Source: Odontocerum albicorne (lineage: Eukaryota; Arthropoda; Insecta; Trichoptera; Odontoceridae). From it: a DNA stretch of 64,000 bases. The stretch lies in NCBI GenBank assembly GCA_949825065.1, contig OX463845.1, positions 23,099,159 to 23,163,158 on the forward strand, read 5' to 3'. This document shows positions 1 through 12,739 of the stretch, piece by piece. Each line of letters opens with the position of its first letter. Within the stretch, counting starts at the first letter, position 1. The notes under the pieces were generated by a model that saw only the letters and a program-made list of their open reading frames with translations, had not been told where the DNA came from and ran no database searches. The translations under genes were made by a program, and so were the position numbers.

Positions 1-250
1 GGCTACCACGAATGCTCTTAATTTTATCTTTTAGTGATACTCCTGCTGACCACCTAAGCATTCGCATTTCCGCTGTTTCAAGTTGCCTAGAGCAGGAGCT
101 GTACATAGTTCAGCATTCTGAGCCATACATAATTGCGGGTCTAACGATAGTCTAGTATACCTTTCCTTTCAGTTTTATAGGCACTTTTAGGTCACACAAG
201 ACTCCTGTTACCGTTCTGAATTTCATTCATCCCACACTTATTCTATGGTC
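1..250 (-). mobile_element. RTE-like non-LTR retrotransposon fragment (reverse transcriptase C-terminal part)
   Basis: The reverse strand reads as the region after the catalytic core of an RTE-like reverse transcriptase, with recognisable stretches such as KLKGKVY, YGSEC and ETAEMRMLRWSAGVSLKDK. The same motifs occur in the better preserved copy at 61410-62460, so the two belong to one family. Several in-frame stops and base changes show it is dead. The copy runs off the left edge of the window. Confidence 0.75.
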
Positions 251-1180
251 AACATCCGCTGCGCACCCTCTGTCTTTGTGAATTTTACATACATACACAT
301 ACGTGTAAGTATGTAAAAATTATCCAACCCATAAAATGCATTTTTTATACATGTAGGTTGATTTACATGTTAAATATATGTGTTATACAAGCCCATATCC
401 CTTCGTTCCTTGAAGTATCCCAAATAATATAGAATATGGGTTGGATCCATTATACAAATATTCGTATTTATATAAAAAGGTATTATGTTTAAAGTCCACA
501 AATTGGGACCTCTCAAGCAGTGATTGAGTTGACCAGTTAAAGGTCTTTCCAAATATTCAAATTCTTTAAAGGAAGCGGAAACATTAGAAGAAATATCCGT
601 GATATATTTGGTAAAATGCTCGATTTTCAACCTGGAGGATTCCTGATGGAACCAAAGGAGTGTGCTAGTTTGGGTTTTTACATAAGACCTTTTAATATTT
701 TCCTGGTTGATAGGTAGAAATTTCCATAAGCCAAAAAGCTCACCAGGTTGTATTGTTTAGAACAGAAGTGTATTACATAGAAAATGAGATGATTAAAATT
801 AGAAAATCTAGGAATGATCGATAAGGTTACTAGTAAAGCATAACTTAAGGTAACCCGAAAGAAATCACTTGAAAAAGGCATCTATACCATTACACATAGG
901 TGGGCAAAGTAGATAGACCACAAGAGTTTTCAATCCTGGTATAAACCTTCCATCTTTTGTATGCCCTTACATAGTCTAATGCAGTTCCTTCAAAATCTCT
1001 TTTTTTTTAAATTTCTTTCTTTAAAAATCTCATTTGTTTGGTTCTATTATAATTCAATGAGATGGCGCCCACTTCAACATATGACAGAAAAACATGAACT
1101 TGACAGCATAAGAATAAAAATAATATTAAAGTTAAGGACTAAGAAAAAATTGTGGAGTACCAAGATGTAAAAGAAGGGGG
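251..1180. other. Gene-free AT-rich stretch
   Basis: No coding exon, RNA gene or clear repeat boundary was recognised. A short ATACATACACATACG-type run near 290 resembles the tail of a LINE copy. The open frames here are short and have no recognisable motif. Confidence 0.5.
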
Positions 1181-1430
1181 AATGTTGTAAGTAAGATGAA
1201 GAAACTTTAAGATGGTTTAGATATGTGATAAGAGTGAATAAAGAAAGATTGATTAGATAAATACACAAGTCTGAATTACATGGTGTGCGTTCAAGAGATA
1301 GACTGAGAAAAACGTGATTGAATCAAGTGAACCAAATTTTAATACGAGTATGAGGTAAATTGAGAAGCATAAATATTTGAATATTTTTTGTTATGCGATG
1401 GGGTGTTGATATGTATCATATGTATGTAAT
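1181..1430 (+). mobile_element. LINE 3' fragment (decayed RTE-like family)
   Basis: The text resembles the 3' coding end of the LINE also seen at 19610-19925, 21300-21540 and 41730-43030 (a 'gattgRatcaagtgaa' stretch followed by a gaaag/aaat tract). Stops are frequent. Against the copy at about 19715 it carries a 6 bp insertion that creates TACGAGTA at 1343-1350. Confidence 0.55.
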
Positions 1431-1884
1431 AATATTTTTTTTGCACATGATGTTTTTCCACCACAAGGCCACCTAGGTCATGATAGTCTTGGGTTTGATT
1501 TCTAGCCCAAACTCTTTTTTGTTTCAGCTACTGAAACTGTCTCTGGTTAGTGGCAATATTTATAAACTTATTTCTCATATTTTATAATGGTATCAGAATT
1601 GCAGAATTGTAGTTAATTATCAAATTTTGATATGTTATCAAAATAATTTGAGTGACAGTTTGTTAATGCTGTGATGTATGAAACAAGGTCTAGGTTCAAG
1701 ATCAAAAAATACAATTTTAATAGTGAATTTTACAAGCACGGAAATCACTTATTATTACGTCGTTAAATATTAAAAACCGTTTTTAGACACGTTTTATACA
1801 CGTATAGGGTACATCCCAACTTGGTGAACATATTACCATGTAGCAATTTCTTCTAACCAACCATAAAGATTATTAAAAGATGAA

Positions 1885-2075
1885 CTCCGTGGCCTGTTGG
1901 TAAGACGCTTTTCTGCCGATCTGGAGGTTGTGGGTTTGATCCCCGCTGGAATCCAGATTGTTTAAAAATGGGATTCTAGTCTGGTATTCACTTAGGGCCC
2001 ATTAAAACATATTTCTGGTTGGTTGGAAGAGATTGCCACATGGCAATAAACTCGCCAGGTTAAATAAATAAATAA
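1885..2075 (+). mobile_element. tRNA-derived SINE, nearly full length
   Basis: It starts with a tRNA-like head (GTGGCCTGTTGGTAAGACG) carrying A-box-like sequence and a B box (GGTTTGATCCCC). A body follows with TTGCCACATGGCAATAA and CGCCAGGTT, then a TAAATAAATAAA tail. Copies of the same family lie at 11083, 21728, 26936, 27698, 37418 and 57412. The head would normally act as an internal Pol III promoter. Confidence 0.85.
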
Positions 2076-2885
2076 AAAAAAAGATCTTAAATGGCCAGTG
2101 TTTGAAAACCAGAATGGGATATATTTTTTATTTCTATATACTCGTAAGTATATATAGTATTCGCCAGAATATCACAACAATATTTAGAAATAGCTACTAA
2201 CTTTGTGCTCTCCTTTATTAATATAAATAACGTAATATAAACAAAACATTAAGGACAATACTTTGCCTCTGGAGTTGAGTAATCCTGCATCAACATGTAG
2301 GAAGGTTTTAATTCTGCAAAGCAACTTGCATCAGGTTCTTCTAATGAGGCCATGTGTTTTCTATATCTCAATATCTATCCATAAAATTCCCACAAAATTC
2401 TCAAAAAATCCAATATTTGTTCCATCTATGTATTCCACCAAAAACAAATCTGAGTTATTTACCTCTATAAAATAAGTCTTGGGCAATTACGTAAGTCTGC
2501 TTGGTGAAGTTTGGTAATATTTTGTGGTATACATTCATAACATATATTGAACTTAAATATACATATAATTATTAAATAATTTTAAAACAATAACTGTAAT
2601 TTATTATTACTACTGCTTTTTGTATCTTCATGTTAGTTTAAGATAAAGTTGTATTATTTGTCAATAATTTTAAGTACTTGTATAACCTGTCACATGTTCA
2701 TTTGTATATAAAGACACTGTTGTGTCGTTAATTAAATAAATAAATTATTTGGTGGTACATTAGAAGTACCCGTGGAAATATGGTAAAAAAACTGAAAATT
2801 AAAACAAACTTTTACGCTGCTCAGATGCACCTAAAACCAATAAAAGATTCAAGCCAACAGACGTAACTTAAATGAATACTTTTTA
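2076..2885. other. Gene-free AT-rich stretch
   Basis: I see no gene. One TACTCGTA octamer at 2139-2146 belongs to the window-wide set described in the findings. Confidence 0.45.
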
Positions 2886-2889
2886 TTTA

Positions 2890-4720
2890 TAATTTTCTTT
2901 CTTCCTTTTCAGTGCAATCGATCTTTCATTTGAATTCAAATCATATCGTAAATTGATCTCTTGGAGTGACGCCACATGTGCTTCAGAGATATGGCGTGAT
3001 GTTGGTATGTACATTTTTGACAAACGTCATATTTAATTTAAACGAACTGCCAAATTTTTGCTAATTTGTAACAAGATGTATTAATTTGTCATTATTGTTA
3101 GTTTTTTGTAATGTATTTACCTAAATAACTTGCTATTTATTAGAATCGAGCCTTATATTAAAGTTGATAAAATAATTAAAATTTCTGAACGTCGTTACAA
3201 GATTGTATTGGGGTAAATTTGTGAACTGTCATAGAAAACAGAACGTTTGATATTCATCCGTTTGAATCAGAACAAGCTTCGCTCTGAAGAATACGTTCAT
3301 TTGCGAGATGCCGTTGTAAATGATGGTAATAGAACTAACGCTGGAAGACCATAACTTCTGCAATTTAGTGACGTCAAAAGAAGAATTGGTTGAAAAAGTA
3401 TTTCCCTATATTCAAATCAATTATAAGAATCACGATTGGCTGAGTGAACGAGCTATTGTTGGCGCCAAGAACAAAGATTTCTACGAACTTAACAATATTA
3501 TTCAGTTCCTTTTTTAATGTTTCACAATTTTATATGTTTTAACTTTCTTTCTTCTTTTTCAGTGCAATCGATCTGCTTTAGTTCATCAAAATGTCGAGGA
3601 AGCAGCAGAACGACGTGTATCCAGACTTGAGGATGCACGGGGATCGCGTTTTGCAGATTCAGAACTGGTTCGTTCTCAACAGAATGTACGCGACAGGCTG
3701 ATAGTGACTGAAATAGGCCAGTAAGAATATCAAAAGTATTTTTTTTTTTATAGAATTTAATTTTATCTCTATGTTTACGAGTATATTTCAAAATCCATCA
3801 AATCGTATCTAGAAATGGAGATTTTTTTTAATTAGTTCCAATTATCTATTTGTCTTCCCTTAAAATTTAATTAGTTACAATTATCGCTCTGTGTTCCCTT
3901 AACATTTAATTAGTTACTTTTATGTTTCGCAATTTTATATGTTGCTTAAAATACTCTATTTTGTGGCGAATATGCGTGTCCAGCTGCAAAACGATCGATC
4001 AGCTGAGATATTCTCACATCAATCGTATGTGGAAATGGAGATTTGTAACAAAATGTATTAATTTGTCATTATTGTTAGTTTTTTGTAATGAATTTACCTA
4101 ATTAACTTGCTATTTATTAGAATCGAGCCTTATATTAAAGTCGATAAAATAATTATAATCACTGAACGTCGTTACAAGGTTGTATTGGGGCAAATTTGTC
4201 AACTGTCATAGAAAACAGAACGTTTGATATTCATCGTTTGAATCGGACCAAGCTTCGCTCTGAAGAATACGTTCAGTTATGAGATGCAGTTGTAAATGAC
4301 GGTAATAGAACTAACGTTGGAAGACTATAACTTTTGCAATTTAGTGATGTCAAAAGAAGAATTGGTTGAAAAAGTATTTAGTGAACGAGCTATTGTTGGC
4401 GCCAAGAACAAGGACGTCTACGAACTTACCAATATTATTCAGTTCCTTTTTTAATGTTTCGCAATTTGATATGTTTTTGTTAGATCTTTCATTTGAATTC
4501 AAATCATATCGTGAATTGACCTCTTGGAGTGACGCGATCATTTGCGAGCACGGCGATAAACGCGACAGACTGAGAGTGGCTGAAATACATCAAAAATATT
4601 GTATACCCACAAGCATTGTGAAATTAAACATAATTAAAATGTGTGCTTTCTCTTTTCTTTCTTTTCCATTTAACCAGACTGAGCCACAGCAACGCGTGGC
4701 CTGTTACAGCTAGTACCTAA
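2890..4720 (+). mobile_element. Helitron remnant with two partial copies of the same segment
   Basis: Translations show pieces of a Helitron Rep/helicase protein. One is a helicase C-terminal segment with NLVTSKEELVEKVFP and HDWLSERAI..AKNKD at 3320-3517. Another is an arginine-rich N-terminal-like piece with EEAAERRVSRLEDARGSRF at about 3590-3690. The 3030-3510 segment recurs in shortened form at 4035-4455 (same TTGTAACAA, AATCGAGCC and GAAAACAGAACGTTTGATATTC words), and a GATCTTTCATTTGAATTC block occurs near 2920 and 4483. No long frame survives, and I could not fix the TC and CTRR ends. The residue motifs resemble Helitron proteins known from insects; the family call is from memory of those. 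Confidence 0.6.
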
Positions 4721-6764
4721 TAAAAATAAATCTAATGATACAAAACAATACTAAAGAAAATAAAGTATGCGCTACAAACACTAAATAAAACAAATATTTA
4801 TATAAATAAAGCTAAATAATTTTTAACGATTGTACTTGAAAAAATGTAGGAAAAAAATTTGATGAGAGACACAAACGAAATGCAGTCTAGGTATGAATTG
4901 ATTATAAGAAGATTTTTGGAGGCTGTTTGTACCTGTGGCGGACGAAATACGAGTTGGATATTTTCATGACGGCAATTATTTGCCACTGCGCATGGGATAC
5001 GGGTCAGTGGTATTTGGCAGGTAGTTGGCACGCGCATTGCGTACGTACGTAGTCATAGGGTGGTTAAGATCAAAAAGAGGGGAAAAAATTAAAGAACTGT
5101 TTAGGTTATAGTTTCTTCTAAGAATTCAGCTAATATTATATAAATAAATAAATATAAAACTGAAGCTCTACTCAATTGTATCATTATACCTGTATAGGGG
5201 TTACGGGAGTTATTTTTTAACTTCCGGTTTTGAAATGTATGTAAATAAAAATTATAATATAGATGTTCTGAAATTTTATAACCTGAAAAAACAATGTTCA
5301 TAATTTTATGACTGTTTTAAAAATGATATCATTCAAATGCCAACCTCCATTTTTTATACACATCTGAAGCCTCACCATGAAGTTCTGCATTACTCTCCTG
5401 GTCATTTCTGGTGGTTCAAAAAAAAACTTATACACGCAAAAAAAAATTACACAAGTTTAAAAATACATATTTTATGCATACATCACATTTATTTAAAAAA
5501 AAATGCGAATTGGACCCGCAGGTCCGAGGAGGTTAAACACAAAAAAATAAAGAGAAAAAAAAACAGTAAAACAAACTATTTGCAAATGTAACTAAAGATT
5601 GGGATAGGAGAAGGAAGATTGAAATTGTCAAGAGAATAGGATTTATGGAGGAGATGCATTTCGTCATTGAAGAGAGATGTTATATTTTTTAAGTCGCTGT
5701 TTTAAGCCAGCCAACAAAAGTCTTACTACAGCCAATTCCAGTCTGATAACATGGACTGTAATTGACGATTTGAAGTAGCAATGAATGATTTAAATACTGA
5801 GATAATTTTCAGTTATATTTATTTTAAAATTATAAAGATGACAAAACTCATAAATATGCTTATCACAACAGTTAGTTTATAAACAGTATCAGATGTTATT
5901 TATTAAATGTTTTTATATATTTAAGCCTAAATTAGTTTCATCCGAGCAAAATATTGTTGTTTTAAATAACGCTATAAAATTATTGACATGAGTGAATAAT
6001 TACAGTACCCCCCCTTTATAGTAAAAACATCTAATTTGTATGTAATTATGCAAAAAAAAAAACAACCAACATTTTAACTACTGTGAAATATTATAGTTTC
6101 GAAATAAGCTTCAATGGGTTCATCAGACAACGAAGGAACCTTTACATTTTGTCAACATTATTTTGTGTATATTGTTTATAATCCCAAATTGATCAGTGTT
6201 TAAGATTATCTCTCTCGTCGTATATTCCCAACTTTGAAAATATCTCATTAGCATTACTTTTACTTACACTAGCGTTTATCGTGTTCTTAGCTCGTAGTTA
6301 GGCATTATTAACATTGTGGAGGTTTAAAGACATTGTAATTTGTTTTATCAAACACTGTTTATTCCACTTTATGTAACGGTATAACCCTACCAGTTTCAAG
6401 GCTTTTGCGTGCCTTATAATCCCAATTCACATTCACATCTTCATAAAAAGTTCCACTTTCTTTCATGGATGTTCTCTTTGATTAGGTGATAATATACTTG
6501 TTTGCATACCAACACAGCACGGCACACCTCATTTTACACATCTTCATCGCGATCCATGCAGCACGACTGTGCAACAAACTTCCAAGAGTTATCAGGTGTG
6601 CACCATCATTATTCACGTTCAAGAGATAATTGAACATTTTTAAAATATCCTTTTATATTCATTATTCTGTATTTCTCTTCCTTTTAGTTGAATAAATTTC
6701 TTTTCTCTCACTTGAATTTTTTTTGTAAAATCTGTGATGAATCGAAACAACTTTAAATATCCAA
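4721..6764. other. Gene-free stretch
   Basis: Mostly AT-rich sequence with poly-A runs. No exon, RNA gene or bounded repeat was recognised, and the short open frames have no motif. Confidence 0.45.
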
Positions 6765-7190
6765 AATAGGCTGGTTGGTTAGAAGAAATTGCTGTATAGC
6801 AATAAACCCGCCAGATGCACCATATGTAACCTTTTTTGGGTCGTGTACCAAAACCGGTGTTCGGTAAAGGCTCGCGGGCCATACGTGTTTTTTTTTAGGG
6901 CATGAGGGTCGACTTTGATAAAATCTTCTTCCTCGTATCGGAAATTTAGAGTGTGTCGCTATTACTAAACTACTACTGTATTGTTATTTCTTTCCATGAG
7001 TTATAAAAGCTCACGGGCAACACAGCACACCCTGGCGGAGGCCGAATTCGGCACGCGGGTTGGCCATGTCTGATGTATAACCATGTACTGACCATGGGTG
7101 TTGGCTGAAAAACACCTGAAATGCTCGCGGCCGGGCTCGCCCTCTATTGGTAGGGATGTATCTCAACTAGACTACGATATGAGCCTAGAC
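6765..7190. repeat. SINE tail piece plus dispersed repeat shared with 12590-12720
   Basis: At 6770-6815 the sense 3' part of the tRNA-derived SINE is visible (GGCTGGTTGGTTAGAAG, then AGCAATAAACCCGCCAG). From 6925 the text CTTCTTCCTCGTATCGGAAA and AGAGTGTGTCGCTATTA matches a second copy at 12590-12720, followed by GC-richer sequence with CTCGCGGCCGGGC. The repeat class is unknown. Confidence 0.5.
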
Positions 7191-7497
7191 CTTTAGATAA
7201 CTTATATATTTAATGTATTTTCTTTGACATTATCTTGAAATATATATGTCATTTCATGATATATGTAGATATGTACATACTATGTTGCTATCAATAAACC
7301 TATATTTATTATTATTACTATTACTCAAAACAATAAATAAATAGTTGATAAAAATCCCGCTACGGGCTTGTATAACTTTGGTATATACAGTTTTATTTTC
7401 AAATAAACCAAAAAAATGGGTTTTGTAGAAGTGGATGTTTTTTGCATAATTACGTCCATTTATAATAAAATTCAAACATGATTTCCCAAACTGTGTT

Positions 7498-7700
7498 GAA
7501 AATCCTAACATATTAAAAAACTCTCTGTAGAGATATAAACATAACGAAAAATCCTAACATATTAAAAAATTCTCTGTAGAGATATAAACATAACGAAAAA
7601 TCCTAACATATTAAAAAATTCTCTGTAGAGATATAAACAGAACGAAAAATCCTAACATATTAAAAAACTCTCTGTAGAGATATAAACATAACGAAAAAAT
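7498..7700. repeat. Tandem array, 49 bp unit, about four copies
   Basis: Consecutive units begin with AATCCTAACATATTAAAAAA at about 7501, 7550, 7599 and 7648 and contain TCTCTGTAGAGATATAAAC. Units differ by only one or two bases, which indicates recent amplification. Confidence 0.9.
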
Positions 7701-7904
7701 AATCTGAAGTAGATTTATTATTTAAGACTATTTGGTAAGCCTACATGCATACGCAGTGGTGAAACTACGTCAATACAACCAATGAGATGCATTGGGCCCT
7801 CGTTAGATAGGGTCTCAAAGATCCGCGCCCTACAAAAGATTAGGTATCGATACTTTACGAGTATCACTAATTTTTAAAACCCAGCACAGCAAGAAATAGA
7901 ATTA

Positions 7905-8640
7905 CACACATACATACCATCACGCCGTCTCCCTGTCGGGATAGGCAGAGAGCGCCAGGTTTTCATATCACGACACATATTTCGCCCCCATTATATCCAT
8001 GCAGCTCTTACGATTTCTCTGATATTTTGACGTTGAGAAATGATTTTTAAATGTTATAATGGAGTTAAAATTTTTTAAAAATAATTTCTCACATTTATCA
8101 CTAAAATCTACGTTGGGTTTAAGGATCAGATAATCGCCGCAAAACGAAAATTGCCTAAAAGGGAAGCAAAGCTCATTTTTTCGGTTGTGAGCAGAACTAG
8201 ATTTACTATAGGGGTTAAAGGGGCTAGAGCCTAGAACCACCAAATTAGTCGAGTCTCAGGACCCGATTTTTTTTGCTTTGGGACCCCAGTTTAAATTTGG
8301 CCCAATTTACGCCAATGTATACAATTACGTAAATTGTACTACACACACACATATATACGAGTGCATGCCATCACGTCGTGTCCCTGTATAGGTAGGCAGA
8401 AAGGACAGAGCGCCACACTTTGCTATTACGGCATACTTCTTTGACGTCCTCTTTATCGATACACCTTCTTACACAACTCCTAATTTGATCCAACTATACT
8501 TTTCTTGGTATTCCTCTACCACACCTTCCACTCGTATTTATATTGTATATTTGTTTTATTATTATTTCGTCACACATTCACTTCTACATGCCAAAACCAT
8601 ATCTGAGAGTGTTTCTATATCTTACATACCATACATTAAT
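7905..8640 (-). mobile_element. Two LINE 3' end fragments, reverse orientation
   Basis: CATCACGCCGTCTCCCTGTC at 7919 and CATCACGTCGTGTCCCTGTA at 8369 followed by AGGCAGA are the antisense of the terminal motif of the family at 41730-43030 (CTGCCTACC...GATGGTATG). The longer piece runs to about 8640 through antisense coding remnants. Between them, 7980-8335 has no recognisable gene. Confidence 0.65.
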
Positions 8641-9840
8641 ATCAGAGGTCGGCCAACATAACGGCAAACCTTATCCTGTTTTATTAATGATGATTGCTAG
8701 GAAAAGATAATGTGATAGTCTCACATTACTTTCCACATCTTATGATTACGCTTTCTGAACTTATGATTATGCATTTCCATATGATTACGCTTTCTGAATT
8801 CATCTTCCCCGCCTTGATTCAATACAGATGACGTCGCTGCCCATCGTCAGCTGATTTGATTCTGGATTTTTCTTCTCTCTAGACAGATTGTCTTTTTTGG
8901 ACATAATATATTGATTTCTCCTGCTGATACACCAGCCAGATAGGTACTAAAAGAAAAACCTGATCGGGGCTTTTTAAGATAACCATATATTGGGAAATTA
9001 GTTGATACAATGACGACTTCCAACCCAAAACCCCCGGCTCGGAAACCATCATTCTACCAATTACGTTAGAACACGGAGATTGTCATTCCATCGTCGGTTC
9101 CATCTTAAGGGTATCTGTGGTTCCGTCCATCGGGTCATCCTTTGTGTAAGGATGCCAATGGATTAGCAATATTTTTTCGCACCCAGAGTTGTTTTCAGTA
9201 TGATAATGTTGTTATTCGTCAAACCTCAATATACAATAGTTGATGTATTCGTATTTGAGGAAATGCCAGGTTAAAGATTTATGTGAAATGCATTTTTTCA
9301 ACGCTGCAACATGAAATATGCCTCTCGACTATAGTTTTAACATAGTACCTTAATAATCTAGCATTTGCTTTAGAACTATATAATTATTGCAAAAAAAGTT
9401 GAATATTTTATACAATAATTATAATTAATATGTTTCACGGATTTTCACGACTCTGATCTGCAGGTTGAAAATGTTTTTCGGAGTAGCTACCATGTTGAGT
9501 TGGTTTAAATTATGGATGACGTTTGAAAAAAGTTGCATTTGAAAACGTCAGGTTCTTCACTCTTCGCAACGAACGTGTTTATATTGCGGCGTTAAAGCGG
9601 CTGGCTCAGCGCGTCAAACAATGTTCACGTTGTGGTCACCAATGTGCGATGGTGGATTCTTCTCGCGTTCTTACTATATTCGGTAATATATTTTGACATC
9701 GCCCTAAGGATGAAGGTTGCAATAAAACGCCTACCAGTATTTAAGCGAACGCCACACGGCCACATTTCCGAAAGATATTTTAAATTTTAGCTAATAGTTA
9801 CCTGCTCTAAGTTGTTATAATTTCAACCTTACATCAAAAA
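8641..9840. other. Gene-free stretch
   Basis: I see no exon, RNA gene or bounded repeat. Some GC-richer text near 9440-9690 has no open frame with recognisable motifs. Confidence 0.4.
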
Positions 9841-9844
9841 TAGT

Positions 9845-9990
9845 GATGCAACTATAGTTATACGAGTATAGTTCAAGAACAATATATCATCATGTGATCT
9901 ATTTCCAATCTGAGTTTGTATAATAACACGAATTCCATTGTATGTGATTAAAAAGGAAATACAATACATTCTTCTCAGTAACTCTTCTCA
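9845..9990 (+). repeat. Dispersed repeat, paired with inverted copy at 13625-13745
   Basis: TATAGTTCAAGAACAATATA, then AATCTGAGTTTGTAT and AAAAAGGAAATACAAT, match the reverse complement of 13625-13745 in the same order. One TACGAGTA octamer lies in this copy at 9861-9868. The repeat class is not known. Confidence 0.6.
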
Positions 9991-10011
9991 ATCAGGAATC
10001 CTGTACGGCAG

Positions 10012-10489
10012 GGGTTTTCAAAGTGTACGTACGTCTTACCACCTTGGGGCGCCGCGGGATAATCGAAAATATTAATAATCACAGGCAACTTTAATTAAAT
10101 GTACTGATGAAAGATCACAATGATAGAAAGCGACATTTAACTAAAACATCGTGAATCACTCTGTCCATGGAGTATTGAGCTTCACCGTTTAAATAACACC
10201 AACATAATATTGATACCCCCCCCCCCCTCCCCCACTAGTAAAAATATTCTATAAGCTACTATTATCGTGTATGGAGCAGTGTATTCAAAGGACTCAGTGC
10301 GACAACGACAACTTAAACAATTTATTAACAAAGTTAAAACAAAATTTTTATTACAAAAGTTTAAGCGTCTTTGCACATACGGGTCATTGTCCTCTTCTCA
10401 CTGAATTCTCTGCACTGGGGAACAAGTCACAGTTCACTGAAGTTATGACAGAAGGTCAAGACGAGGTCACGTTCTCGTGAGGTGATCCA
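10012..10489. other. Gene-free stretch with possible hAT end and a poly-C run
   Basis: CAGGGGTTTTCAAAGTG at 10013 looks like the outer end of a hAT element, but no matching inverted end was found downstream. A C-rich run (about 13 C, then CTCCCCC) lies at 10216-10235. No gene is seen. Confidence 0.3.
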
Positions 10490-11040
10490 GTAGGCTGGTA
10501 TTGATCCAGGCAGTTCAGCAGTGTTGGCCCAGTGTAGGGCACTAGAGCGGTTCAAGCATGAGGGAAATGCTGGTCCAAGTAGGAGGCCAGGGCGACTATA
10601 GCTAGCTGGCAGACTAGTCCAAATAGGACGACAGGCTGGTCCAGTAAAACGGCAGAGCGGCTCTAGGCTAGACGTCAGGCTGATCTGGGCAGGGTGGCTC
10701 TAGCTAGATTGCAAGGCTGATCCACGTGTGAGTCTAGGGCGGTCCTAGCAAGGCGGCAGGCTGATCCGGGCAGGACAGTAGAGCGGCTCTAGCTTGGCGG
10801 CAAGTTGGTCTGGCAGGAAGGCTCCAGCAGGGTGTCTGGTTGGTCCAAGCAGGATGGCAGTGTGGCAGGTTAGTCCGAGCAGGATGGCAGGGTGGCTCTA
10901 ACTAGGCGGCAATGCTGGTCCACGTGTGAGGCCAGGATGGATCTAGCTGGGTGACCGGTTGGTCTAAGCAGGACGAAGTCAACCCCGTAAAGAAACCTGG
11001 AGAGCTGCAATTGAGACGTCTTGGCTGGTCGGCTGCTAGC
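10490..11040. repeat. GC-rich degenerate minisatellite
   Basis: A run of imperfect units is built from the words GGCTGGTCCA, GCAGGATGGCAG, GCGGCTCTAGC and CACGTGTGAG, spaced roughly 30-60 bases. It is strikingly GC-rich for this window. Units are too divergent for a single period to be fixed by eye. No open frame runs through it. Confidence 0.75.
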
Positions 11041-11082
11041 TAGTCCTTGGCTGGAAGCGGCAGTTATTTTTATTGTATTGTA

Positions 11083-11285
11083 TTACACTTTCGTTGTATA
11101 CAGTACAACCTGGTGGGCTTATTGTCATGTGGCAATATCTTTCAACCAACCAGGAAGATGTTAAAGAGGTCTTAAGTGAAAACCAGGCTGGAATTTGTTT
11201 TTAAATATCTGGGTTTCAACGGGAATCGAACCCGCAACATAGGAATTGAGAGACAAGCCTCTTACCAACTAGGCCACGGATGTCG
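11083..11285 (-). mobile_element. tRNA-derived SINE, reverse orientation
   Basis: It begins with the antisense tail (GTATTGTATTACACTTTCG), then CTTATTGTCATGTGGCAATA. It ends in a well preserved antisense tRNA-like head with a B box (GGGAATCGAACCCGC) and CTTACCAACTAGGCCACGG. The head resembles a tRNA, but the attached body and tail show it is a SINE rather than a functional tRNA gene. Confidence 0.88.
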
Positions 11286-11985
11286 TCGTCGAGATTCTTA
11301 TAACAGCTGGGCGGCTCACTCTTCCCCATCCAAGGTGAGGTGGTTGGAGCAGTCAGAAGCGGGTCTCAGGCGATGTGAAGATCAGTCTTGTCGCGTAGGC
11401 AGCAAGTCGGGTGAAGAGTTCCTTCCAGCGGGACAGCCGGGTGGAGAATTATTTTTGCTTATCCGCTGATTTGACTTCTTGGTGATAATTTCCCCTACTC
11501 CATAACTCATTTTCCCCAATGATTTCGAAAAGGAGGATACGCTCTTAGAAAGTGATTGCTGTCCTGAAAGTATTGTTTTTAGATTCGGTAATATTCGATG
11601 GAATCGACTTTTTAGGGAATTAATATTGTAATTCATTTTAATATAAAATAAATTCTTGAAGAGTTTGATACAACTTCGTTGTAAATCAACTAAACTAGTT
11701 TGTTATTTATTTCAATACAAATATTGGCTTATCCACTTTTTTTCTCTTTTTTTAGATAAGCAGCCCATGTTTTTATTAAATAAGGGCGTAACTTACTGTT
11801 ATTGATACAAGATAAATCATTATAAAGTCAATTATATAATATGTCAGTAAGACTGTAAAACACTATAAATGAATCTGAAATATAATATATCTTCACACTA
11901 TGAAATATAATATATCTTCAAAATTACAAAATTAATAGGTAACCAATCGAGCTAAATGTAATTGAAATTACTATCACCCCAAGAG
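11286..11985. other. Gene-free stretch
   Basis: Overlapping short open frames on both strands at 11176-11636 show no recognisable protein, and the upper one runs through the SINE. I see no other feature. Confidence 0.4.
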
Positions 11986-11989
11986 CACT

Positions 11990-12185
11990 GTGTCAAGTAT
12001 ACCCTTGTATTGGTTATAGGCTACTACAAAACGCCACCAAAGGATATTTGTGATGTACTCGAATTATCCAATCCGAAATCACAGAAGAAATAATTGTAAC
12101 ACCGGAAGGGAAGGGAAGGGAATCGACCCTGGGGCTGTTGATTCGTGGGCCAAACGACTTAACCACTGAATCATGAGGACTAACA
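11990..12185 (-). mobile_element. Second tRNA-derived SINE family, reverse orientation
   Basis: The reverse strand starts with a different tRNA-like head (TCATGATTCAGTGGTTAAG, then a B box GGGTCGATTCCC). An AGTACATCACAAATATCC body follows, with GGTGGCGTTTTGTAGTAGCC. Head and body differ from the family at 11083, so this is a separate SINE family. Confidence 0.65.
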
Positions 12186-12323
12186 AATTCTTACATAATG
12201 TTTTTTTATTGAATATAAATTCAATGCACATTATATTAGTGTAATATTATATAAATACCCAAATAAATATAAGTATTATTTTGGATACCTTTTACACGTA
12301 AAAAATAAATATGTACATAACAT

Positions 12324-12508
<185 letters not shown>

Positions 12509-12589
12509 TTTTTTAATTTTTGTCTAAATATAATATAACATTAATTTATTTTGGGTAACATTTAAATAGGATTTTTATATTTTGATATA

Positions 12590-12720
12590 AATCTTCTTCT
12601 TTGTGTTGGAAATCTAGAGTGTGCCACTATTATTGAACAACGATGTTTTATTGTAATTAACTTCTTGATTTATAAAAAAATCAACTCGCGGACCGCCTAA
12701 AACACCCAGGCTGGTTGCGA
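12590..12720. repeat. Dispersed repeat, second copy of the 6925 element
   Basis: CTTCTTCTTTGTGTTGGAAA and AGAGTGTGCCACTATTATTG match the copy near 6925 in order, followed by CTCGCGGACCGCC, matching the CTCGCGGCC seen there. Confidence 0.5.
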
Positions 12721-12739
12721 GTTGGCTTTGCTTTTGCAT

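Noticed and set aside
11215..11285. Possible tRNA gene
   Set aside because: The tRNA-like head is attached to the same body and tail as many other copies in the window, so it is a SINE head.
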